NCBI GenBank assembly: GCA_035308905.1
Contig: DATGFS010000008.1
Location: forward strand, 1-56,640
From: a bacterium
GTDB lineage: Bacteria; Sysuimicrobiota; Sysuimicrobiia; Sysuimicrobiales; Segetimicrobiaceae
Direction: 5' to 3'
Length of the DNA stretch: 56,640 bases
Of this stretch, positions 16,447 to 24,305 are shown one piece after another. The notes under the pieces were generated by a model. It was not told where the DNA came from. It saw only the letters and a program-made list of their open reading frames with translations, and ran no database searches. The translations under genes and the position numbers were made by a program. The first letter of the stretch is position 1. Every line of letters begins with the position of its first letter.

Positions 16447-17186
16447 ACCATCGTGAGGCCGCCGCCGACGGCGAGCGTCTGGCCGGTGATGAACGACGCG
16501 GCGTCCGACGCGAGGAAGACGGCGGCGTGGGCGACCTCTTCGGGCCGGGCCAGCCGGCCGAGGGGCGTCGCCTTGACGATCGCGGAGATGAGCTTCTCGT
16601 TGCCGGCGGCGATCATGCCCTGCAGCAGCGGCGTGTCGGTGAGCCCGGGCGCCACGACGTTGACGCGGATGCCGTCGCGCGCCACCTCGCGCGCGAGCGC
16701 CTTGCTGAAGGCGATCACCGCACCCTTGGCGCCGGAGTACACCGCTTCCCCCGACGAGCCGGCGCGCCCCGCCTCGGAGGCGATGTTCACGATGGCGCCG
16801 CTGCGCCGCCCGCTCATGTGGGGCACCACCGTATGGCAGGTCGCCAGCATCCCCCGGTAGTTCACGGCGATCACGCGGTCCCAAAACTCCTCGGTACTGT
16901 CCACGAACCGCCCGATCCGGTCCCAACCGGCCGCGTTGACCAGCACGTCGATCCGCCCCCACGCGGCCACCACCCGATCGACACCGGCGACGACGCTGCG
17001 GCGGTCGGTGACGTCCATCACCACCGGCATGCCCGCGCGGGCCGCCTCCGCCACTTCTCCGGCCCCCGCCGCGTTGATGTCGGCGACGGCCACACGGCCG
17101 CCCGCCGAGGCAAACGCCGCGCAGATCGCCTTGCCGATGCCGCTTGCGCCTCCGGTTACCAGAACCACCCGATCGCCGGCTGTCAT
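16443..17186 (-). CDS. SDR dehydrogenase, BadH-like (alicyclic hydroxyacyl-CoA dehydrogenase)
   Basis: A 247-residue classical SDR. It has TGGASGIGK for cofactor binding, NAAG in place of the common NNAG, catalytic Ser in NIASEAGRAGSSGEAVY with its Tyr, and the Lys four residues later. Several blocks (SSGEAVY, GKAL-type AFSKALAREVARDGI, PLGRLARPEE, FITGQTLAVGGGLTM) strongly resemble BadH, the 2-hydroxycyclohexanecarboxyl-CoA dehydrogenase of anaerobic benzoate degradation. In this operon it may oxidise the hydroxy-alicyclic acyl-CoA formed after ring reduction and hydration, replacing the usual zinc-type Had. It is 19 nt after the crotonase gene and overlaps the hemerythrin gene. Confidence 0.82.
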   Translation of the reverse strand: MTAGDRVVLVTGGASGIGKAICAAFASAGGRVAVADINAAGAGEVAEAARAGMPVVMDVTDRRSVVAGVDRVVAAWGRIDVLVNAAGWDRIGRFVDSTEEFWDRVIAVNYRGMLATCHTVVPHMSGRRSGAIVNIASEAGRAGSSGEAVYSGAKGAVIAFSKALAREVARDGIRVNVVAPGLTDTPLLQGMIAAGNEKLISAIVKATPLGRLARPEEVAHAAVFLASDAASFITGQTLAVGGGLTMV

Positions 17187-17205
17187 GCGCGCGCCCCGGC
17201 GGCCG

Positions 17206-18183
17206 CTACAACTTCTGTCCGCAGTGGCCGCAGAACGCCATCTCCTCGGGCAGGCCGCGCGCCCCGCACGCCGGACACGTGCCCGTCGGCGGGCCCCAGA
17301 CCGATTCCGTCGCCTCGCCGTCGCGCGCCCGCGCACGCAGCGCCCGGTAGTCGACCGGCCGCTTGTCGACGAACGCCGTCATGCCTTCCCAGGGCTCGCG
17401 GGAGGCGAAGTGCAGGCTCAGCCAGTCCCGGGCGTGGCCCGCGGTCAGGTGCCAGGGGAGGTCTTTCCAGAAGTTCAGCTGCTGCTTGGTGTACCTGAGA
17501 CACTCCGGGAACTTGTCGATGAGGTTTTGGCAGAGCGTGTCGACGGCCGCGTCGAGCTCGCTCCGCGGCACCACGCGATTGACGAGGCCCCACTCGAGCG
17601 CCTGCCGCGCGGTGACGGGCTCGCAGGTGAGGAGCATCTCGCGGGCCCGCCGGTCCCCGATCATGATCGGCAGCCACTGCGTGGCGCCGCCCGCCGCGAC
17701 GCTGCCGACTTTCGTGCCCACCTGCCGGATGGTGACGTCATCCGCGGCCACCGCGAGGTCGCAGTCCATGTTCCACTCATTGCCGCCGCCCGCCACGATC
17801 CCGTTCAGCCTGGCGATCGTGGGCTTGCCGATGTTGCGCAGCGCGTCGTGCGCCTCGATGAAGAGGGTCATGTACTTCCAGTAGTCGCGCGGCCGCCGGG
17901 TGTACTCGCCGGCGTACTCCGCGACGTCCCCGCCGGTGCAGAACGCCCGGTCCCCCGCGCCGGTAAGCACCAGCACGGCGACCCCGTCGTCGTAGGAGGC
18001 GTCGCGAAAGGCGTCGCGCATCTCGACGAGGGTGTGCGCCCGGTAGGCGTTGTAGACCTTCGGCCGGTTGATCGTGACCCGCGCCACCCAGTCGCGCTTC
18101 TCATAGAGGATGTCCTGAAAGTGAAACTCCGCCGGCTCCCGCGGCTCCAGGGCTGCGGGAGCCGGCTCGGGCATGGTCTTCAT
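17206..18183 (-). CDS. Crotonase-fold ring hydrolase (Oah/BadI-like) with C-terminal zinc ribbon
   Basis: A 325-residue protein; the ATG at 18183 has GGAGGAGG upstream. Residues ~20-285 form an enoyl-CoA-hydratase-fold domain. Segments such as GAGDRAFCTGGDVAEYA, GGGNEWNM, GGATQWLPIMIG and DKFPECLRYTKQQL resemble 6-oxocyclohex-1-ene-1-carbonyl-CoA hydrolase (Oah/BamA) and, less, BadI. It lacks the central insertion of typical Oah. The usual ECH catalytic Glu pair is not preserved. The C-terminal ~30 residues add a four-Cys zinc ribbon (CPAC, then CGHC), unusual for this family. Adjacent bcr genes support hydrolytic cleavage of the alicyclic ring, but whether it acts as Oah or BadI is open. Confidence 0.78.
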   Translation of the reverse strand: MKTMPEPAPAALEPREPAEFHFQDILYEKRDWVARVTINRPKVYNAYRAHTLVEMRDAFRDASYDDGVAVLVLTGAGDRAFCTGGDVAEYAGEYTRRPRDYWKYMTLFIEAHDALRNIGKPTIARLNGIVAGGGNEWNMDCDLAVAADDVTIRQVGTKVGSVAAGGATQWLPIMIGDRRAREMLLTCEPVTARQALEWGLVNRVVPRSELDAAVDTLCQNLIDKFPECLRYTKQQLNFWKDLPWHLTAGHARDWLSLHFASREPWEGMTAFVDKRPVDYRALRARARDGEATESVWGPPTGTCPACGARGLPEEMAFCGHCGQKL

Positions 18184-18213
18184 GGTCGATCCTCCTCCCT
18201 CTCGCCCGCCTCG

Positions 18214-19023
18214 CTAGGCGGTCCGTTGCTCGGTCAGTTTGCGGGCCCGCTCGCGGCCCAACAGGGCGGCACCCATCGCGCCCGCGTACACGCCCAACTC
18301 GTCAGCGGCGACGTGGAACGTCACACCGAGCGCTTCCTCGATCGCCCGGCGCAGAAGCGGCACCCGTGTGAGGCCGCCCGTGAGCGCGTACTCCGGCTCG
18401 GGCCGGACCCGCTTGAACACCTGGCCGGCGCGTTCCGCGAGCGCCATCACGGCGCCGGCGCACACGTCTTCCGCGCTCTGCCCGGCGGTCAGGTGGTTGA
18501 TAACCTCGGACTCGGCGAAGACGGCGCACACGCTGGAAATCGTCACGGGCGACTTCGCGGCCCCGGCGAGCGGGGCGATGTCCGCGGCGCCGTACCCGAG
18601 GTAGCGCATCGTCTTTTCCAGAAACGCGCCGCTGCCGGCCGCGCACTTGTCGTTCAGGCGAAACGCCTTGACCCGTCCGCGCTCGCCGAGGCGGATGGCC
18701 TTCACGGTCTGGCCGCCGATGTCCAGCACGCTGCGGACCGACGGGAACAGCCGGTACACGGCGTGCGCATGGCACGTGAGCTCGGTGATGGCGAGATCCC
18801 GGAACGGGACCATGTAGCGGCCGTAGCCCGTGGCGGCCACGTAGCCGATCTCGTCGCGCGGGATCCCCGCGGATTCGAGCGCGGCGGCGAGGCCGCGCTC
18901 CGCGGCCTTGGCGAAGTCGTAGCCGCTCGGGATCGCGGCCATTCCGGCGAGCGGGCCGTCGTCGCCCGCGAGCACCACCTTCGTGTACGCCGAGCCGACG
19001 TCGATGCCGGCGGTGAAACTCAT
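18214..19023 (-). CDS. bcrD: Class I benzoyl-CoA reductase, ATPase subunit BcrD-like
   Basis: A 269-residue ASKHA-fold ATPase subunit. The phosphate motif [10 protein letters not shown] is at the N-terminus, and [10 protein letters not shown] is the second nucleotide loop. Cys127 (NDKCAAGSG) and Cys166 ([10 protein letters not shown]) would hold the [4Fe-4S] cluster shared with the partner ATPase subunit. Opening residues TAGIDVG and the fourth position in the operon match BcrD of Thauera-type enzymes. The chain lacks a large insertion, so it could equally be named for the Bzd subclass. The ATG overlaps the stop of the other ATPase gene (ATGA). It couples ATP hydrolysis to electron transfer into BcrBC. 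Confidence 0.87.
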   Translation of the reverse strand: MSFTAGIDVGSAYTKVVLAGDDGPLAGMAAIPSGYDFAKAAERGLAAALESAGIPRDEIGYVAATGYGRYMVPFRDLAITELTCHAHAVYRLFPSVRSVLDIGGQTVKAIRLGERGRVKAFRLNDKCAAGSGAFLEKTMRYLGYGAADIAPLAGAAKSPVTISSVCAVFAESEVINHLTAGQSAEDVCAGAVMALAERAGQVFKRVRPEPEYALTGGLTRVPLLRRAIEEALGVTFHVAADELGVYAGAMGAALLGRERARKLTEQRTA

Positions 19024-19832
19024 GACGGTCCGCCTCCCCCGGCGCCGGCTTCCGCGCCCACCAGCATCCGGTCGAGCGCGTACAGCGCCGCGCCGATCGC
19101 CCCGCAATAGTGTGACTCCTCGCTGACGTTGAGCGGCACGCCGGTCAGATCCGCGAGCAGCTTCACCATCGCGACGTTCCGGGCTACGCCGCCCGTGAAG
19201 GTGACCTCGGGCTCGATCCCCACGCGCCGCAGCAACGACAGGCTGCGGGAGGCGATCGCCGTGTGCACGCCCATCAGCACGTCCTCGGTCTTTCGGCCCC
19301 GGGCGAGCCAGCCCAGGATCTCCGATTCCGCGAAGACCGTGCACGTCGTGGTCATCGTCACCGCGTTCTTGGCGCGCAGCGCGAGCGGGCCGAGCTCGCC
19401 GAGGGGGATCTCCAACGCCTGCGACGCGGCGCCGAGAAACCGGCCGGTCCCCGCCGAGCACTTGTCGTTCATGCTGAAATCCAGCACCTGGCCGGTCTCG
19501 CTGACGCGGATCGCCTTGGTGTCCTGCCCGCCGATGTCGAGCACGCTGCGGGTCCCGGGGAACAGGTAGACGGCGCCGCGCGCGTGGCAGGAGATCTCCG
19601 TGACCTGGGCGTGTCCGAATTCCACCCGGAACCGCCCGTAGCCGGTCCCGATGACGCACGCCACGTCCGCCTCGGCGGCCCCGGCGGTCGCGAGCGCCTG
19701 GCGGAACGCCGTCCCGGCCGCGTCGGTCAACCGGACGCCGGTGTCGACGATCGCGCGGCCGACAAGCCGCGTGTCGTCCATCACGACCGCTTTGGTTTGG
19801 GTGGATCCCACGTCCACCCCGCCGACCAGCAT
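19020..19832 (-). CDS. bcrA: Class I benzoyl-CoA reductase, ATPase subunit BcrA-like
   Basis: A 270-residue ASKHA ATPase paralogous to the next gene. The motifs are [24 protein letters not shown], Cys125 ([11 protein letters not shown]), Cys164 ([10 protein letters not shown]) and TFTGGVARN. The two Cys are 39 residues apart, exactly as in the BcrD-like protein. I use the ATG at 19832, which sits just after a GAGGTGAGGGAG ribosome region. A GTG at 19841 overlapping the bcrB stop (GTGA) would add three residues. The presence of two such ATPase genes, rather than one, separates benzoyl-CoA reductase from 2-hydroxyacyl-CoA dehydratase systems. Confidence 0.87.
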   Translation of the reverse strand: MLVGGVDVGSTQTKAVVMDDTRLVGRAIVDTGVRLTDAAGTAFRQALATAGAAEADVACVIGTGYGRFRVEFGHAQVTEISCHARGAVYLFPGTRSVLDIGGQDTKAIRVSETGQVLDFSMNDKCSAGTGRFLGAASQALEIPLGELGPLALRAKNAVTMTTTCTVFAESEILGWLARGRKTEDVLMGVHTAIASRSLSLLRRVGIEPEVTFTGGVARNVAMVKLLADLTGVPLNVSEESHYCGAIGAALYALDRMLVGAEAGAGGGGPS

Positions 19833-19837
19833 CTCCC

Positions 19838-21196
19838 TCACCTCGCCGCGTTCGCGTCGGATGGCCGCCTAATGCCGGCCTCGTGAGATCCCGTCGCCCG
19901 GCGCCCGGCCAGCGACTCGATAAACGCGTCGATCCGGTTCTTGAGCTGCGCATCCGACCACATCCGCGGGTCCACAAGGTCCGATTGGATGAACAGCCCC
20001 GGAATGTCGAAATGGGTGCGCAGCCACTCGCGGACGTCCGGGAGGCCGGTGGACGTGGTGCGGCACGACTTCACGCCGTGGAAGCAGATGCCGTCCACGG
20101 ACCACTCCCGGACCGTCTCGGCGAGCCAGTCCTGCGCGTAGAACATCGGTGTGCTGAACCCCCGCCAGGCGGAGAGCAGCAGCGTCTCGGCCAGACTCTC
20201 GATCGGGCGGGTCACGTCGTAGGCGAAGTCCGAGCCGAAGCCGCCGCCGGCGAACACCATGTACGTGCTGTGGACGAAGACCCCGCCCCACTCCTCGAAC
20301 AGCTCGGCGAAGCGCTTGAGCGCGGCGTAGCATGTGGTGCCGGTCAGGAGCAGCCGGTATTTCTCGTTAAGCGTGCCCATCCCGAGGTGGATGCGCTCGC
20401 GCAGTTCCTCCGCGGCGCCCTCGAAGAACCGGGACCCCTCGGGCGTGCCCCGGTAGAGGTTGGAGATGCCTTGGAACACGATGCCCTCGCGGATCGCGCT
20501 GAACGGCGCGGGCCGGTGGCGGTTCAGCGACAGCACGGCCTGGTAGCCAGCGGCCATGCGGTTGACCTCGGCCATCACCTCGCGCAGCCGGTCGATGTCG
20601 AAGCGCCGGCCGGTCAGACGCTCGCAGAGGCCGATCAGGTCCCGCAGCTGCCCCTCCACGTAGCGCCGGTCGTTCCGGAAGGCCTCGCCGTCGACCCGCG
20701 GGGTCACGTCGCCCCCGCGCCAGGCCGGCAGGTCGAGGACGAACACCGGGCAGTGGTACATCTGCTCCCAGATCTCGGCCCACTTGATGTAGGTGTTGCA
20801 CATGTTCGTCGCGATCGCGAGCGCGGGCTTGGGGACGGTCCCGTTGGGATGCTGGCGGTCCTTGAGCTGCAGCCCCACGTCCGCCTTCACGTAGCCGCAG
20901 ATATCGGGGGAGTAGCCGTAGCCCTCGGCGGTTTGCAAGTATTCAAGCGACCGGCCGCGCACGGCGGTTTGCAGCGACGTGATCTCGGGACAATTGATGG
21001 GCAGATCGAACACCCGCAAGATTTCGTCGAGGGAGCCCATCACAAAGACGTACGCCGTCGGGCGCCCCGCCCCGTCGGCGGCCGTCATCTCCTGCCACCA
21101 CCGGTCCATCAGACGGCGGCCCTCGTTGCGGATGAAGCCGATCGGCGTCTTTGTCTCGGCCATCGTAGGGCCCCCCGGCCCGGCGTATTTGCTCAT
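19838..21196 (-). CDS. bcrB: Class I benzoyl-CoA reductase, subunit BcrB-like
   Basis: A 452-residue protein of the 2-hydroxyacyl-CoA dehydratase/benzoyl-CoA reductase D-component family. Family features include [32 protein letters not shown] with a cluster Cys, [11 protein letters not shown], and the Cys-containing [15 protein letters not shown] near the C-terminus. Together with BcrC it holds [4Fe-4S] clusters and the aromatic substrate site. The start at 21196 overlaps the bcrC stop (ATGA); a later ATG at 21163 is possible. The closest alternative, a 2-hydroxyacyl-CoA dehydratase alpha subunit, is less likely because of the downstream pair of ATPase genes. Confidence 0.85.
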   Translation of the reverse strand: MSKYAGPGGPTMAETKTPIGFIRNEGRRLMDRWWQEMTAADGAGRPTAYVFVMGSLDEILRVFDLPINCPEITSLQTAVRGRSLEYLQTAEGYGYSPDICGYVKADVGLQLKDRQHPNGTVPKPALAIATNMCNTYIKWAEIWEQMYHCPVFVLDLPAWRGGDVTPRVDGEAFRNDRRYVEGQLRDLIGLCERLTGRRFDIDRLREVMAEVNRMAAGYQAVLSLNRHRPAPFSAIREGIVFQGISNLYRGTPEGSRFFEGAAEELRERIHLGMGTLNEKYRLLLTGTTCYAALKRFAELFEEWGGVFVHSTYMVFAGGGFGSDFAYDVTRPIESLAETLLLSAWRGFSTPMFYAQDWLAETVREWSVDGICFHGVKSCRTTSTGLPDVREWLRTHFDIPGLFIQSDLVDPRMWSDAQLKNRIDAFIESLAGRRATGSHEAGIRRPSDANAAR

Positions 21197-22362
21197 GCGA
21201 AGTCGAGCAATAGCGACTCGGCGAACGTCTCGACTTCCATCCGCATCTGCTCGAAAACGGTCATCTTCTCTTCGAACTCCATCACGAGGTGCGGGATCCC
21301 CGCCTTCTCGAGCGCGCGGATGTGGTTGACCTGCTCCTCCAGCCCCGGCTCGCACATCTTGGGCGCGGCGACGATCGCGGCCTCGGCAGTGGCCTCCCGG
21401 ATGCGCCGGAGCAGCATCTCCGGTTTGGGTTTGCGCGGATCGTGCTGCACGGGGCTGTAGCTCGATCCGTCGAGGTACGCGCGGGCGAGGTTCGCGAGCG
21501 GGTCGCCGTCGGTCGGGACGTCCTCGGTCAGCCAGCGCAGCCCGATCAGCAGATCGTCGTCCACGATGTAACAGGCGTCCTGGATCACCGCGAGCAGGTC
21601 GGCGGGAGGCTGCTCGCAGTAGCCGCCCTCGAAGACGACGCGAATCTTGTCCTGCCGCTTGCCCGGCCGCTGGGGCACCAACTCGAGCACTTGGCGGAGC
21701 AGGACGTTGTGCTCTTCGCGCGGCATGACCCCGCCCGCGCGCACGAGCGTGTACGCCTCCACCGCGGACAGCAGCCACGGCGTCTCCCGCTTGACGCGGT
21801 ACAGCTCGCGGAGGAGCCGCCGGTTCTCGTTGAACAGCGCGATACTCCGGCACAAGGCGGCCTCCATGATCGGCCGCCCCGTGGTCTCCTCGATCACGTG
21901 GGCGATCCGGCGGTACTCGTCCCGCAGGTAGGCTGCAGCGTGCGGCGAGGTGACGTTCTGCGGCAGGTAGAGCATCTGGCAGTTGACCTTCGGCAGGTTG
22001 CGCACCCACACGCCGCAGGCGTTGCGTGCCGCGTCGCAGATCGGCGGCGTGACGAACACCGAGAGAAAGTCCAGCCGGCCGGTGAGAGCCAGTTCGAGGG
22101 AGCTGCGGATGATGGAGCACACGAACGCGGCGATCCGCGCGTCGGCTTTGCGGATCTGCACCGCGCTGCCCGCCCCAAGAATCTTGACCGGCAGCATGCC
22201 GGCGGCGTGCGGGATCTCCTCGGGGAAGTACACCTGGAAGTGGCCGAGGACTTTGCCCCCTGGATTGGCCTCGAGCCACCGGTGGACCGCGGGGAACTCC
22301 GGATCCTCCACCAGGGCCCGGCAGTCCTCGAGGATGGCGTCCACACTGTGCCCCGAGGCCAT
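21193..22362 (-). CDS. bcrC: Class I benzoyl-CoA reductase, subunit BcrC-like
   Basis: A 389-residue partner of BcrB. The ATG at 22362 is preceded by GGGAGG at good spacing; an upstream in-frame extension is rejected. Recognisable segments are VLGHFQVYFPEEIPHAAGMLPV, the Cys-bearing IAAFVCSIIRSSLE, PPICDAARNACGVW, VVFEGGYCEQPP and IVAAPKMCEPGLEEQ. This order and the gene order C-B-A-D match the Thauera-type class I benzoyl-CoA reductase, which dearomatises benzoyl-CoA with reduced ferredoxin and ATP. It begins a sub-block of the operon after a 135-bp gap that carries an inverted repeat. Confidence 0.85.
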   Translation of the reverse strand: MASGHSVDAILEDCRALVEDPEFPAVHRWLEANPGGKVLGHFQVYFPEEIPHAAGMLPVKILGAGSAVQIRKADARIAAFVCSIIRSSLELALTGRLDFLSVFVTPPICDAARNACGVWVRNLPKVNCQMLYLPQNVTSPHAAAYLRDEYRRIAHVIEETTGRPIMEAALCRSIALFNENRRLLRELYRVKRETPWLLSAVEAYTLVRAGGVMPREEHNVLLRQVLELVPQRPGKRQDKIRVVFEGGYCEQPPADLLAVIQDACYIVDDDLLIGLRWLTEDVPTDGDPLANLARAYLDGSSYSPVQHDPRKPKPEMLLRRIREATAEAAIVAAPKMCEPGLEEQVNHIRALEKAGIPHLVMEFEEKMTVFEQMRMEVETFAESLLLDFA

Positions 22363-22470
22363 CAGCCGCCTCCCGACCGAGCGCTCGTTCGAATGCCTTG
22401 GTCCCACGGTATCGCGGTGGGGGCGCGGGAACAATGACGCGGCCGGCCTATTTCCCTGAGGCAGATGCTC

Positions 22471-22489
22471 TAGGGGAGCGATTCCCCTA
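22471..22489. promoter_or_regulatory. Inverted repeat upstream of bcrC, candidate operator
   Basis: The perfect inverted repeat TAGGGGA-GCGAT-TCCCCTA lies in the 135-bp gap (22363-22497) between the PAS-LuxR regulator stop and bcrC, 108 bp before the bcrC start. A related half-site, TTTCCCTGAG, is nearby. There is no T-run after it in either direction, so an intrinsic terminator is unlikely. It could be the binding site of the adjacent LuxR-type regulator and mark an internal bcr promoter. Confidence 0.45.
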
Positions 22490-22497
22490 CCGCGGGG

Positions 22498-23214
22498 TCA
22501 AATAATTCCGCTGCGGAAGGCGAGGGCGACGGCTTCGAGGCGGCTGTGCACCGCCAGCTTCGTCAGGATGCTCTGCGTGTGGTTGCGGACGGTGGCGGTG
22601 CTGATGAAGAGCCGCCGCGCCATGGCCTGGGTGCCTTCCCCGCGGGCCATGAGACACAGGATCTCCCGTTCGCGCGCGGTCAGCTGACCCGGGGCATCCG
22701 CCGGCGAACTCGCGGACGGCGCGCCGTTTCCGTCGCCGCCGGGGACGGCCTCCGGGTGGCGTTCTCTGCGGGCGGCCGTCACGTCCCGGAAGAGGTGGAC
22801 GACGATGTTGCCGCCGGCGCCCGGCACCAGCACCGTGCTGACGTTGAGCCGCCGCTCCGCGCCGTCCTTGCCCTGGGTCGTGAGGTCGTAGGCGTGCGCC
22901 ATCTCGTCACGGCGCGCCATAGTCAGCACGCTGCAGTGCGGATGGCAGAAGAGATTCCCGACCGCGTCGCGCCCGCGCACCACGTCGTGGCACGCCCGGC
23001 CGAGCACCTCCGCGGCCGAATACCCCAACACCGACTCCGCGGCGCGATTCCAGAGAATCACGCGGCAGGCCGGGTCCACGGCCATCACCCCGTCGGTGGT
23101 GCGCGTGAACAAATCGAGAACGTCGGTGGACCCCACGGCCGCCGCGGGCGCGCGGCGGCGCCGACTCCGCCGGGCTACCGGGGCCGGCTTGCGGCGTCGC
23201 TCCACTCGGGCCAT
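22498..23214 (-). CDS. PAS-domain LuxR/NarL-type transcriptional regulator
   Basis: A 238-residue regulator: Arg-rich N-terminus (1-28), a PAS domain (~30-150, with DGVMAVDPACRVILWNRAAESVLGYS), and a C-terminal LuxR-type helix-turn-helix (LTAREREILCLMARGEGTQAMARRL). It has no receiver domain, so the PAS domain is the likely input. Inside the PAS domain a Cys/His cluster (CHDVVRGRD, then FCHPHC) could bind metal, heme or an iron-sulfur cluster and sense oxygen or redox. It overlaps the XdhC gene by 40 nt and precedes bcrC, making it the best candidate for controlling the reductase genes. Confidence 0.85.
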   Translation of the reverse strand: MARVERRRKPAPVARRSRRRRAPAAAVGSTDVLDLFTRTTDGVMAVDPACRVILWNRAAESVLGYSAAEVLGRACHDVVRGRDAVGNLFCHPHCSVLTMARRDEMAHAYDLTTQGKDGAERRLNVSTVLVPGAGGNIVVHLFRDVTAARRERHPEAVPGGDGNGAPSASSPADAPGQLTAREREILCLMARGEGTQAMARRLFISTATVRNHTQSILTKLAVHSRLEAVALAFRSGII

Positions 23215-24305
23215 GTTGCGGCGGGCGTTCGGTGCTCCGCACGGGGAATCCTCTCCGAGAGCGGCCGCTCATCCCTGAGCGCGATGATCTCCGCGGCGAT
23301 CGCGACCGCCACCTCCTCGGGGGTGCGCGCCCCGAGATCGAGGCCGATCGGAGCGCGGACCCGGGTGAGCGCGTCCGCGGGCACGCCCGCGGCGCGGAGC
23401 GCCGTGCACCGGGCCGCATGGGTCCGGCGGCTGCCGAGGATGCCGATGTAGCCCGCGGAGGTCGTAAGCGCGATTTGGAGCAGCGGCAGGTCGAACTTCG
23501 GATCGTGCGTGAGGATGCAGATCGCGGTCCGCCGGTCGACCGGAGCGCGGGTCAGAAACTCGTCCGGCCACTGGACCGCGATGGCGTCGGCGTCCGGGAT
23601 TCGCGCCCGGGTGGCGAGCGCCGCCCGGGCGTCGCACACGGTGACGCGGTAGCCCAAAAACTTCCCGATGCGCGCGACCGCCGCGGCGTGGACCGTCGCG
23701 CCGAAGAGATACATCGCCGGCGCCGGCGCGAACGAGTTGATGAACACCTCCACGTCCGCGCGCTCGCGCGCGCCGGCGCCGTACCGGCGCGCGCCGGTCT
23801 GCGCCCGCTCGAGCATCGCCCGGGCGTCGGCGGTCACCTCGCCGTCCAGCGCCGGATCTCCGAACCCGCCGAGCGTCCGATCCGGCGCGACGAGCATCTT
23901 CGCGCCCGCGTGCGGCCCGGTCACCTCGGTCGCGAGGGCGACCGGACGATCCTCTCGGACCGCCCGCGCGAACGCGGCGAACAGCTCCCCCGTCCCCGTC
24001 ACGCGTTCGACGAAGATGTGAACGATGCCGCCGCAGGACAGCCCGATGGCGACCGCGTCCTCGTCGGAAATGCCGTAGGTCACGCGCGCGGGGCGGCCGG
24101 TCCGGATCACCTGCGCCGCCTCCTCGATCACCGCCGCTTCCACACAGCCCCCGGACACGGAGCCGGCGACTTCAAGATCCTCGGTGACCGCCATCACGGC
24201 GCCGGGATCGCGGGGCGCGGAGCGCTCCGTGGCGATCACGGTCGCGAGGCCGACGCGCCTGCCCCCGGCCAGCCAGCGCTCGACGCGGTCCAGGACGTCC
24301 TTCAT
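23175..24305 (-). CDS. XdhC/CoxI-family protein
   Basis: A 376-residue protein with an N-terminal CoxI/XdhC domain (GLATVIATERSAPRDPGAVM, SVSGGCVEAAVIEEA, GLSCGGIVHIFVE) and a C-terminal XdhC Rossmann domain (VHAAAVARIGKFLGYRVTVCDAR, LTHDPKFDLPLL, GYIGILGSRRTHA). The family sulfurates or inserts molybdenum cofactor for xanthine-oxidase-type enzymes. No such molybdo-enzyme is encoded in the window. In an aromatic operon a client such as 4-hydroxybenzoyl-CoA reductase encoded elsewhere is plausible, but this is inference. The start overlaps the PrpF-like stop (ATGA). Confidence 0.86.
   Translation of the reverse strand: MKDVLDRVERWLAGGRRVGLATVIATERSAPRDPGAVMAVTEDLEVAGSVSGGCVEAAVIEEAAQVIRTGRPARVTYGISDEDAVAIGLSCGGIVHIFVERVTGTGELFAAFARAVREDRPVALATEVTGPHAGAKMLVAPDRTLGGFGDPALDGEVTADARAMLERAQTGARRYGAGARERADVEVFINSFAPAPAMYLFGATVHAAAVARIGKFLGYRVTVCDARAALATRARIPDADAIAVQWPDEFLTRAPVDRRTAICILTHDPKFDLPLLQIALTTSAGYIGILGSRRTHAARCTALRAAGVPADALTRVRAPIGLDLGARTPEEVAVAIAAEIIALRDERPLSERIPRAEHRTPAATWPEWSDAASRPR

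Noticed and set aside
16936-19110. About 720-codon open frame on the plus strand
   Set aside because: It overlaps the crotonase, BcrD and SDR genes in antisense and shows no recognisable domain.
18214-22362. 2-hydroxyacyl-CoA dehydratase with its activator
   Set aside because: Such systems have one activator ATPase. Two different ATPase subunits in C-B-A-D order, next to BadH- and Oah/BadI-like genes, fit benzoyl-CoA reductase better.
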